Of a stretch of DNA of 64,000 nucleotides, positions 22,623 through 32,601 are shown piece by piece (within the stretch, counting starts at the first letter, position 1; each line of letters begins with the position of its first letter). The stretch spans positions 14,053,001 through 14,117,000 of the forward strand of contig NC_088914.1 of the NCBI RefSeq assembly GCF_963576675.1, in the 5' to 3' direction. Under the pieces are notes generated by a model. That model searched no databases. It had not been told where the DNA came from and saw only the letters and a program-made list of their open reading frames with translations. The translations under genes were made by a program, and so were the position numbers. Origin of the DNA: Euphorbia lathyris (Eukaryota > Streptophyta > Magnoliopsida > Malpighiales > Euphorbiaceae).

Positions 22623-23240
22623 CGGTCGATTTAGAGACCAGGGTTGCTTTTGAGCCATTTTACCCGCGGTCATGGACCAGGGTTGCTTTTGAGCCATTTT
22701 ACCCACGGTCATGGACCAGGGTTGCTTTTGAGCCATTTTACCCGTGGTCATGGACTAGGGTTGCTTTTGAGCCATTTTACCCACGGTCGTGGACCAGGGT
22801 TGCTTTTGAGCCATTTTACCCACGGTCGTGGACCAGGGTTGCTTTTGAGCCATTTTACCCGCGGTCATGGACCAGGGTTACTTTTGAGCCACTTAACCGC
22901 GGTCGTGGACTAGGGTTGCTATTGAGCCTTTTTGCCTGCGGTCGATTTAGAGATCAGGGTTGCTTTTGAGCCATTTTACCCGCGGTCGTGGACCAGGGTT
23001 GCTATTGAGCCTTTTGCCTGCGGTCGATTTAGAGACCAGGGTTGCTTTTGAGCCATTTTACCCGCGGTCATGGACCAGGGTTGCTTTTGAGCCACTTACC
23101 CGCAGTCGTGGACTAGGGTTGCTATTGAGCCATTTTGCCTGTGGTCGATTTAGAGACCAGGGTTGCTTTTGAGCCATTCTGCCTACGGTCGATTTAGAGA
23201 CGAGGGTTGCTATTGAGCCATTTTACCAGCAGTCGATTTA
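22623..23240. repeat. 39-bp minisatellite, about 15 copies (E1 3' region)
   Basis: Unit gaccagggttgcttttgagc followed by cattttacccgcggtcatg. A second version replaces 'acccgcggtcatg' with 'gcctgcggtcgatttagag'. It is the reverse complement of the array at 226-521. The frames stay open because 39 is a multiple of three. Confidence 0.95.
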
Positions 23241-23460
23241 GAGACTAGGTTCCCCAAAAAGAGCGTTTGTTCGCGACCGATTTAAAGGCAAAGACGGGAC
23301 AAACCAGACAAAGATCAAAGACAAGGTCGGAGCATGCGGTATGGGGATCAGGTATTCTTCCTCCTACTCTTCACGTGTCTTTTACTTTCATATGTCTTAT
23401 GTTGCATGTGTTATGTTAGTAAAAAACGTTTTCAAAACACACACATCACTGTCAAAATAG

Positions 23461-23475
23461 AAAAGTAGGGGCAAC
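23461..23475 (+). other. Polypurine tract of E1
   Basis: AAAAGTAGGGGCAAC directly precedes the TG of the right LTR, the normal place for plus-strand DNA priming. Confidence 0.75.
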
Positions 23476-26471
23476 TGTAGACACCGAGTCGGAGGACCTG
23501 TGACGAAAACCTGAAAACAAGACGGTTGAAGCGATTGATTCCGAAAGTTTCAAAAATAATAAAATAAATAAGTTACAGTCGGTCGCTGTTGTCGATCGGA
23601 TAGCTCGCGAATGCTTAACGGCACGGTGCGAGTGCTTAGCGGCGGCCGGCGCGCATTCGACGACAGTCAGACGCACGCTCGACGACGCAAAGCACGCGCT
23701 CGACGTCTGTCGGACGCACGCACCCAATCATGAATAGTACGCGCTCGGTGTCCGAGCAAGGCACGAGCTTGGCGGCACGGGACGCGCGCTCGTCGGCCAC
23801 GAGACGTGTGCAACCGGCAGCGCGGAACACGCATTCGGCGGTCACGACGCGTGAACGCCCGACGACGCGGAACGCGAGTTCGACGGCCGCGGGGCGTGCA
23901 CGCCCGACGGCGCGAGGCGCGCCCCGGCGGCCGTTAAGCGAGTGCCCAATCGCGTTGGGCGGAAGCCCAAAGGTAGAGGGGGCGCGAGCGCCCAACCGCG
24001 TCGGGCGGACGCCCAACGCTATTGGGCGACCGCCCAACAATCGTTGGGCGGCCGTCCAACGTGATGTTGGGCGGCCGCCCAACGACTTCGGGCGACGCCC
24101 AAAGTTTTCGGGACCCGTTTCCCTATATAAGGGGCACGGATCCCAATGCAAAGAGGAGGGAAATTTTTGGAGCTTTCTCACTCTAAACATTTTTAGAGAG
24201 AGAAAGTCAATTTTTTGGAGAAAATATTTTTTTTCCCAAAAAAATCCAAATTTTCCAAAGTTAAATTTTTACTAAAAAACACAAAAAAACGGAAAATCAC
24301 GACTCGTGGAATCAATCGGCTTCAACTGTCAGATACCGAATTTAAGGTATTATCCGAGGACTAGACTCTTTTATTTTATTTAATTTATTTTCTTCTTCTA
24401 TTTATTTTTTATGTTATAGTTTTTATTTATTTAGTTATTCATTTATTTTATCACGTTTTATTTAATTAGCGTATTTATTTAATTCTCGTCTCGTGTTGAA
24501 TAAAATTCGGTTTTGTTTTAAAATAAAAAACCTCGTTTTGATATCCCAATACGAACCGTGATCCGATAAAAAGGTAGTTCGGGTATTGAAAACGTTGTAA
24601 TTATAAGTTTTAATTCAAAGAACTTCCAAATAACGTTTTAAAATAAAAACGTCGTTTTAGAAATTTCCGTTATTGACTATGATCCATTTTTGGTAGTTCG
24701 GAAATCCAAAACGATTGAATTAGATTTAATTTAAAGCTTTTGAATAAATCTGGAAATAATTGGAGTGCTGCTGTAATTTGCCGTTTCTGTCACTAATTGC
24801 TGTTTACCGATGGATTTTCCGTCGGTAAATCTGCCAGAATGTAGAAAATGCCATTTTAGTCCATTTTTCTTAACTTTCAAGCTTTTAATCCTTTATACAT
24901 ATATGTATAGTTATGTAATATATGTTTTCAAATTATTTTAGACATTTAGTATGTATAATTATTTAGGATATTTTTTATATCACTTTTCATTCTATTTTTA
25001 ATTATAAGTATATGTATATATATATTCTCTTTTTCATTCATTTGAGTTATATTAGATTTTATTTTAAATGTTATTTACTTGGGCATTTTGGGGGATAATT
25101 AGTAGATATTAGGGTGAATATATATTATTTTTTACATTTAAAACTATATTAGTTATGTATATATATAGTTTTGGGATATTTTGGGCTATATCAATTATTA
25201 TTAAGAAAAACTATTTTGGGGATAAATGTTATTTTCTTATTTAAGAGTTTTAGTTACTATTTTCAAATGTTTAAAGTATAAATGTGTTATGTTTAGTATT
25301 TTCATATATGTATAATATAATCTTTTTCCATTAACTTTTATTTCATATTCTCTTTTTGATTGAAATATATATATATATATATGTTTATATTATTTCTTTT
25401 ATTCTTTTGGACCATTTATGGGTCCCTATTTCAAATGGGCTTTATTTGGGAGTGACTTGTGATTCAATGGTTTATTGTTTTAATTATGACAAGTAAAGAT
25501 TCATTAAGGAAAAGGGGAAAATAAGTCACAAAGGAGTTTTCAATTTAATTATTTAAACTAATGAATTTTTAGAGGTTCTTAATCTCAATAAATAGAGTTT
25601 TCTTGACATTTCAAAATCGTTTCTCAAAACACCACGTTTTAAAACCTTAATCCGTTCCAAAGGCGGATTAAGTGAACATGGTAATTAAAATCGCTTTCTT
25701 TGTGAATAATAGAGTTTTTGAATCATTTTCTTAAAGGATTTGTACAAAATAAAATTGACTTGTATGTTTAACCACGTTTTCTTAACTAAAGGTTTTTGTC
25801 TCAAACGTTTCCAAAGCACTTGAGTCGTTCCAACGGCGACTCGAGTAAACTTCACTAATCGGGGTTTTAAAACGCACTTAAATCGTTCCAACGGTGATTA
25901 AGGTGCGAACCATGTAAATAAACTCGTTTTGGGAAAATAAGTTAGTGTAGAATAAACACACGGCATGACATTTAAATAAAGTTGTAAATAAATCACTTCT
26001 TTCTTCCCCCTTCTCTGTGTATGTATAATATAAATGGGTGATTCTTTACTAATATGGCTTTCCAATAATATATGCTCAAAACGGTTTCTGAAAAAAGAAA
26101 GAAAAGGTTTCAAATGAATTTTAAACTTAAAGAAGTATACGATTAGTCCGTTATCGCCTAACATGCTGAGTAGGAGGCCGGTGGTTCATAATCGGGCGAT
26201 GTCGGGGTGCCTAGTAGCCTTTCTCCGGAAAGGAGCTAGCCTTCTCGGCTCGTACCTAAGTTTCCCGAACCCACACCGGTCTCCCGCAAGGGATCGGTGT
26301 TCATTTTCCCATTCGTGGGTGGCGACTCTTCCATATCTTCGAGCTCCGGTCCTGCCGAGCAGCTTGATTCCACGATTGGTTGCTTTCGGCGCCAATCACC
26401 GCTTACGTCGCCATGAGGTTTTCCACCCCTCGGTCCGCCCGGGAGATTAGGCCGCGGCACTTCGTCTAACA
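23476..26471 (+). repeat. E1 3' LTR (2,996 bp)
   Basis: Same termini as 9102-12191. The last 2,171 bp align without gaps to the left LTR with 8 differences counted by eye. The U3 palindrome array is shorter (24000-24106; a perfect unit at 24066-24083), and TATA lies at 24124. It is followed by the CCTAT target duplication. Confidence 0.96.
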
Positions 26472-26476
26472 CCTAT
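26472..26476. repeat. Target site duplication of E1, right copy (CCTAT)
   Basis: Identical to 9097-9101, directly after the CA of the right LTR. Confidence 0.95.
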
Positions 26477-29065
26477 CAATTCATCATAGTTCCGGAGAAA
26501 CACCCTGTTCATTCTCCTTGCCGCTAACGATATAGCGCCTCGCTGTATGCACATGATCTGCACCTTATCGCTCATCATTTCATGACATAACTCGTAGCGG
26601 TACATCCACCTCCTAACATAATCCACGAATGGTTCCTCGGGGAATTACCTGATCCTATCCAGATCTTCCAGGGATCCCGTCCATGGAACGTACATCTCAT
26701 ATCTCGACACAAAAGCATCCCTAAGAGGTATCCAATGACCCATTTCTTCTTCTGACAGGCCTTGGTGCCACAACAAGGCTTCTCCCATGCGAGTTTCCGG
26801 GAAATGTTCATGTAGTTCACATTGGGGAAATCCAGCGTCATACATGTGGTTACGGAACAACCTTGCATGCTCCACGGGATCCCGATATCCGCCATATCTG
26901 GGCATTGCCAACACCGCCTCGGGTGTTTCATAAGAGGGTGAGTCCGGGGTTTGCTCTGCAAGCATCCATACTGTGTATTCCTTAATGAACCTTTTGGTCA
27001 TCGCGGCCCAATCGCGCTTAATATGCATCGGGAGAGACATGTACCACATCAGCGGCTCCCCCATCAGTGAATTGCAAAACAGACTGGTGATCTCTTCTTC
27101 CTTAAAACCCAAAGGCCCCATGGCCGATAGGTAGAAGTGAAGGTGCTCCATTGGATCCTTGTTGCCATTATACTTACTGACCATCGGCAACGGGCGTTTG
27201 ATAGGCCCAATCTGCAATGCGAAGCACTCTGCCATCATGTTCTTAGTGTTCTTGTACTTTTCAAGGAATAGATCGGACAACTGTTCCCAATCATGCTTGC
27301 AAGAGTCGGGTAATGAGTGGAACCACCTCAAAGGCTCGCCTATTAGCGAATGGTGGAACCACTGAGCAATCTCGTCCACCCCGAAGGATTCAACAAACAT
27401 ATCGTGCATATACTCACGCAAGTGCACATCGGGATCCTCTCCTCCACTAAATAGACTCAATTCTGGCACAATAGTCCGAGACGACCCTTCCCCGGTCTCT
27501 TCAGCACTATCTTCATCATACGGTGCTCCCCCGTCCAACCCTTCATCCACCGGTTCACCCTCCTGTTCTTTGCCAAGGAAGGACACATATAGACCATTTC
27601 CTATATTGCTCTCCTCATCGGAGTCCAACAACTCCTCTTCATTTTCCCTGAAGGATTCCACAACCATGCTTTCTTTCAGCCCGACTCCGATCATGCTCAC
27701 CCTATGATTAGGCAGTGGATTACGCCTAGTGGAAGGGTTCGCCGATGAAGGATCAGCTATCTTCTTCTCCTCAATCAAATCTTGGATCTCGTGCTTCAAC
27801 CTCTCACAGTTCTCAATAGTATGCCCATAACTACTGTGGAACTCGCAGTATCCCCTTGCCTGTATCTGCGGAGAAGGTGGTGCTTTGTTATAAGGAGTGA
27901 GGGCTTTCAACAATCCCTTTTTCTGCAATCGTTCGAAAACTTTTGCGTAGGTCTGATCAAATTTGGCAAACCGCCTCTTTTCGATAGCATTAAGATCAAG
28001 CACTTTCACTGCTGCAGATTCTGCATTCGCACTTGGCCCTCCGGCACTATATACCGACTTCGTCCACTTGGTATAAGCTTTTTTCAGTTCTCCATCTCCC
28101 TCAACTGTCAAGGCGCAGCTATACATCTGATTGAAATCGGTAAAAGGCATGTACCGGAGCTCATTCTTAATATACGGCAATGTGTTACCAACTACCATTC
28201 GGATCTGATCCTGCTCAAGAGGCTTCTGCTTCATAACCGCGGCCTTGGCCCTCCATCTCCTCACAAAATCGGAAAAAGATTCCCCAGCCTGCTGCTTAGT
28301 GCTCTCTAGCTCCTTCAGAGTAACCTCAAGCATAGTATTGAAACTATACTGAGCGATAAATGACTTTGCCAACTCTTTCCAATCTCTTTTCGTAACCATC
28401 GGCAACGCATGGAACCATATGAGGGCAGCCCCCTCCAGATAAGTATTAAACAGCCCCAGGACTTGATCCTCAGTCAGGATCGTGTGCTTCATTACTACGA
28501 CATACTGATTCATGTGGGCGGTAGGATCCCCAGTTCCGTCAAACTTTTTCATGTCAGGAAGTCAAAACTTCAAAGGCAAAGCAGCTGCTGACAAACAATT
28601 CTTCAAATTATAAAAGTTCTGACTTCCGGAGCTTCCCCCACGCAGATCCTGCACCTCCTGAGTGATGTGCTGCTTCCACTCCTCTTCCTTAGCCTTCTCT
28701 TTCTCAAGCTGTTTCTGGATATAATCCTGATAGTCGTCCTCGTTCCCAAAGCGGGGGCCAGTGTTTACCTCATTCTCAGCACACTTACTACCACTCTTGT
28801 TATCCTTCAATGCCAGCTCAGCTAGCTGGGCCAAAATTGCGGCCAACTGATCGTTAATGTTGTTCACAGAGTTTTCCAATTCGGCCACCTTTTCGTCGGT
28901 CACAGACATACTGACAGAAGACTGAGTATACTCGGACGAATATGATTCAGAAGCCACAACTGCCGATTCAGAACTGTCTATCTGTAGCTGATCAAACTGC
29001 CTGACTAGCCGGTTACTCTTGCGAAACCACAACCGCTTAATGATGAAGTCGGCGCGAACGGTCAT
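26477..29065 (-). pseudogene. gag: E2 Gag with four capsid-like modules and one zinc knuckle
   Basis: One frame from 29065 to 26472, broken by TGA at 28564-28562 and TAA at 26647-26645. Residues are numbered from the Met at 28552. The N-terminal 167-residue part (29065-28562) is acidic with a coiled-coil-like region. Module 1 (about 4-105) has FDGTGDPTAHMNQY, WFHALP, RDWKELAKSF and SFSDFVRRW. A knuckle C-X2-H-X4-H-X4-C lies at 236-249. Module 2 (368-440) has FSGGEDPDVHLREY, WFHSLP and HDWEQLSDLF. Module 3 (460-528) has YNGNKDPMEHLHFY, WYMSLP and RDWAAMTKRF. Module 4 (552 to past the TAA) has YGGYRDPVEHARLF, LLWHQGL and PFVDYVRRW. Only module 1 occupies the normal capsid place; modules 2-4 lie between knuckle and protease. 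Gag would form the particle that holds the RNA. The frame runs through the E1 target site into the protease frame. Confidence 0.85.
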
Positions 29066-30978
29066 CCATTAGCATGTATGCATGATTCGTGGTGTGTGCG
29101 TTTATTTATTTACGGATATATAAAATAAGAAGAACAAACGTCAGTCTAATTACACGTATCACAACATCTCTCTTCCACCCTTATTCCTCCACACACTCGA
29201 TGGTCCAAGTCTCTTTCCTAGGATTTTGGTTTGGGGCTCACATTGCGGTCCAGGGGACGCGTGATGCCGTCGATTATTGCGGAAAAGTAAATCATCCATC
29301 AGACAATACAGTTCGTTTTGACATATCAACGTTCAGTGACTAAGATATCGACCAAATGGATTGTCCTTCAAATAACTCGTCTTTCGTTATTTCACGAGAC
29401 GCATTAGTTCGGGTTTTGATTCCCTTTTGAGCGTATCTCGGATTTAGACATGGTACGAGTTATTATTTTTAGTTCAATCGTTCGTTATTGATAATGACTC
29501 GTTCCCTTTTATTTGCGTGGGTTTGAGTCTCGATTTTTGGATTACGACGAGATCTTTTGGATCTATCGAGAGACGCAACCACATGTTTGTTTAGTGATGA
29601 AATCACTTTTCGGATTTTTTTCTTAGGGAATGGACTCATCACGTAACGTGTTTGTTTCTAGCGTACAGAATCCGTTTGCTCGTTTTGGCTACGTGAAAAA
29701 GACGGCGAGTCTTATTCGAGCGCACGATAATCCTTCGGCTATTAACAACTCTTTATTTCTTCCAATTTACGGGATATATCACCCTAGCGTGGTTATAAAA
29801 AGTCAACGTTTCGTTGAATCGCATGCTTATTCGAAGCAGGGATATTACTGTTCTTTTTCATTTAGGCACGAGTCAAGCAAACACGCAGATCGGGCCATAC
29901 TTCTTGTAGTTTTGGTAACGGTCGAAATGATTGAGCCATTAGTCAAACCCACAGTCTCGTCCATATGGCGCAATTATACGGTTTTAGCTTAATTCGGCTT
30001 TATGATTTTAAACGGCGTATATACCGGCTCGAGGCACGTATTTAACGGCATTGGTTCATTTTCTTTAACTACCCTCGGGATGGACATACATCGTAGATAC
30101 AGAATGACTTTGGTCGTTGGTTTATTTTTTCTTTTCTTTTATTCTCTTAGTCACTTTCGCGGACACGTCCGTTTCTCTTAAGAACAACACAAGGCATAAC
30201 GTAAGAGCTCGTCTTTTATTCGGAAGGGACGGGCCACGTTTGCGAAACTCTTTACGTTACAACGGGGTCGTTCGAAACAGAAATGTTCTTTGTTTTTGTT
30301 TTGTCATGATTTCGCTTTATCCCAACGTATTTAAAGAATGTGACTAACGATTATCGTTAATATAATCTTTTGAATCGAGATATAACTATCCTTAATATCA
30401 AAACGATTTGTACTAATACGTGCTTACGTCATAACGTATTTCCTGAACATGTGCCTTCTTCGGGACACGGAAAGGGACCAGGCGGGTCGCACAAGTTCAT
30501 TCATACGAGATGACTAAGTCGTCTTTAGTTCGAATCGTTTCGACGTTTTGGGGTAGTTTGTATATCGGTTTAAGAGTATATATTAACGTATCGTTTCATT
30601 TTCTTTACATATTTTAGGATTAGACACGTATCATGGCAATTTGAAAACACGAACTGATTCATTTATCACATAAAAAATAGTAACGGGTAATCCTATGGCA
30701 ACTTCTAAGGCTACTATATGCTGACACGGCTGATCGCGGGACCTCACAGGACCGCACAAATTCGCCCCTAACGAATGGATGGGGACCCTTTGGCGCCTTA
30801 CTGTAAGGGGGAACTTACGCTAGCCTCTTTCGAGCGACGAATGGACTCTCGCTAGAGGTTTCGCGGAAATTACCCAAAAGGTTTGCAATAATGCTTATGA
30901 ATGCATACGAAAAGAAATAATACGATCCGTCCCCGTTAAGGGCTTAATACACGCCTTCCGGAATCAAATTTCTCGCTT
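29066..30978 (-). other. E2 leader (5' untranslated region)
   Basis: Minus-strand counterpart of 12212-14050 of E1, without the 5-kb palindromic block. No conserved coding signal. The short plus-strand ORFs here lie antisense and lack family features. Confidence 0.7.
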
Positions 30979-30995
30979 CCCTAGCAGAGTCGCCA
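30979..30995 (-). other. E2 primer binding site (tRNA-Arg type)
   Basis: On the minus strand it reads TGGCGACTCTGCTAGGG, the same class as the E1 site with one change, 2 bp from the LTR end. Confidence 0.82.
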
Positions 30996-30997
30996 CT

Positions 30998-32550
30998 TGT
31001 TAGACAAGGTGCCGAACAGCCTGGCCCGGACGGACCGGGGGGTGGACACCTCATGGCGACGTAAGTGGTGATTGGCGCCGAAAGCAACCAATCGTGGAAT
31101 CAAGCTGCTCGGCAGGACCGGAGCTCGGAGTATGGAAGAGTCGCCACCCACGAATGGGAAAATGAACACCGATCCCTTGCGGGAGACCGGTGAGGGTTCG
31201 GGAAACTTAGGTACGAGCCGAGAAGGCTAGCTCCTTTCCGGAAAAAGGCTACTAGGCACCCCGACATCGCCCGGTTATGAACCACCGGCCTCCTACTCAG
31301 CGTGTTAGGCGATAACGGACTAATCGCATATTTCTTTAAGTTTGAAATTCATTTGAAACCTTTTCTTTCTCGTTTTGAAAACCGTTTTGAGCATATATTA
31401 TTGAAAGCCATTTTAGTAAAGAATCACCCATTTACACAAATTCAAAATACATAGGAGAGAGAGGGAGAGAAGAGAGGATGGGTTTATTCACAGTGTGATT
31501 TTATGCTTTAGACTATACACTAACTCTAAGCTAATCTCACTCCCCGAAAATGAGTTTATTTACACGGTTCGTACCTTAATCACCGTTGGAACGATTTAGG
31601 TACGTTTCAAAACCCCGTTAATTTACATGACATCGACTCGAATCGCCGTTGGAACGACTCGAGCGTTTGAAAACGTTTGAACAAGAAGTCTTAACCAAAA
31701 ACGTGATTAAGCATACAAGTTCATTTATTTTTGTACAAATCCATTTGAATAAGAAAACGATTCAAAACTCTATTATTTACAACAACACGATTTTAATTAC
31801 AAGGTTCGCTTAATCCGTCGTTGGAACGAATTAAGGTTTCAACACGTGATATTTTGGAAATGGTTTAAAAATGACAAGAAAACGTTATTTACACTTTAGG
31901 AATATATAGAAAAGCTTTAATTTAAACAAACAAATTAAACTCTCTTTTTGTGGTTTATTTTCCCCTTTTTCACTCAATTATCCTTTATGTAAATAAAATG
32001 ACAACAAGTAATGAATTAAATCTCAAATTCACCCACATCAAATACATTTGAAAGAGTATATATATAAGTAGAAAAATAGAATAAATATACATAGATATAC
32101 ATATGTACAAAAAGTGAGTAATAATACCCACTAAAATAAAAATAGGGAAAATAATACACATTAATAAGTAAAAAAAATAGTGATGAAAATACTACTAGGT
32201 ATAATATGTTTTTATTCTAACTAAAAACATGTAAAGGAAATGAATAAGGTTCATAAACAAGAAAATAGAATTTAACCCCCAAAATGGTTTATGATGAATA
32301 TGTATAGAAAATAACCTCAAAATAACAAATATGTATAGTTTAAATGAATTAAATGGCAAAATCTATATATATACACATATAACTTTATTAAACCAAATTA
32401 AATGAAAACAATATACAAACACATTGAGTAATATATATACAAAATATTTAAAAATAGCTTGAAAGTAAATATTACATAACTATACCTATATATATAAAGG
32501 ACCTAATGTCTAAAAGTTGAGAAAGGAGGACCAAAACAGCATTTTTTACA
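30998..32550 (-). repeat. E2 5' LTR, truncated (U3 lost)
   Basis: The minus-strand sequence ends TCTAACA like the E1 LTRs and aligns to them back to the equivalent of about 10550. The promoter half (U3 with TATA) is absent because the sequence stops at the junction with E3. Confidence 0.85.
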
Positions 32551-32600
32551 TTAAGGGATAAGTGTACCCCGTCGTTATAAGTGTACCCCGTCTAAAAGGT
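32551..32600. other. Filler DNA at the E2/E3 junction
   Basis: Fifty bases hold two partial copies of 'ataagtgtaccccgtc' that also occurs just downstream in the E3 LTR (32617-32634), joined by short unrelated bases. This replaces the first 14 bp of the LTR. Such scrambled copies of nearby sequence are typical of error-prone end joining. Confidence 0.65.
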
Positions 32601-32601
32601 G

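Larger units (their letters stand above)
9102..26471 (+). mobile_element. Complete non-autonomous LTR retrotransposon E1 (TR-GAG type, Tat-related), 17,370 bp
   Basis: Both LTRs begin TGTAGACACC and end TCTAACA. A primer site follows the left LTR, a purine tract precedes the right one, and CCTAT flanks the whole unit. The interior has no protease, RT or integrase, only a shortened gag (19297-20106), a long leader with about 5 kb of degenerate palindromic repeats, a hairpin array, a 352-bp duplication and a 39-bp minisatellite. Leader, gag tail, hairpins and minisatellite resemble E2, so E1 looks like a deletion derivative dependent on an E2-like partner. By eye I count 8 substitutions in 2,171 aligned LTR positions (10021-12191 against 24301-26471), so the insertion is recent. 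Confidence 0.95.
1..32550 (-). mobile_element. Tat/Ogre-lineage Ty3/gypsy LTR retrotransposon E2, interrupted by E1, 3' LTR outside window
   Basis: Minus-strand element assembled from two blocks, 26472-32550 and 1-9101, with E1 (9102-26471) between them. Reading right to left: truncated 5' LTR, primer site, leader, gag, protease, RT, RNase H, a second archaeal-type RNase H, integrase, 3' non-coding DNA with an antisense PMD gene, then a 39-bp minisatellite. The second RNase H before integrase is known for the Tat lineage. If E1 and one CCTAT copy are ignored, gag and pol fall in a single reading frame. Bases 1-230 match the complement of 23.25-23.43 kb, which lies just before E1's right LTR, so E2's 3' LTR should begin about 50 bp left of base 1. 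In-frame stops throughout make it defective. Its 5' LTR lost U3 at the junction with E3. Confidence 0.88.

Noticed and set aside
22559..23172. Long ORFs encoding a 13-residue repeat (AFEPFYPRSWTRV type)
   Set aside because: They follow only from a 39-bp minisatellite whose length is a multiple of three; ORFs are open on both strands and the array lies in the untranslated 3' region of an LTR element.
29089..30347. Plus-strand ORFs in the E2 leader
   Set aside because: They are antisense to the leader, short, and without family features or conserved counterparts in E1.
32541..32600. Intact left end of E3
   Set aside because: The LTR terminus TGATGCG is missing, and no CCCAT duplication matches the right flank.
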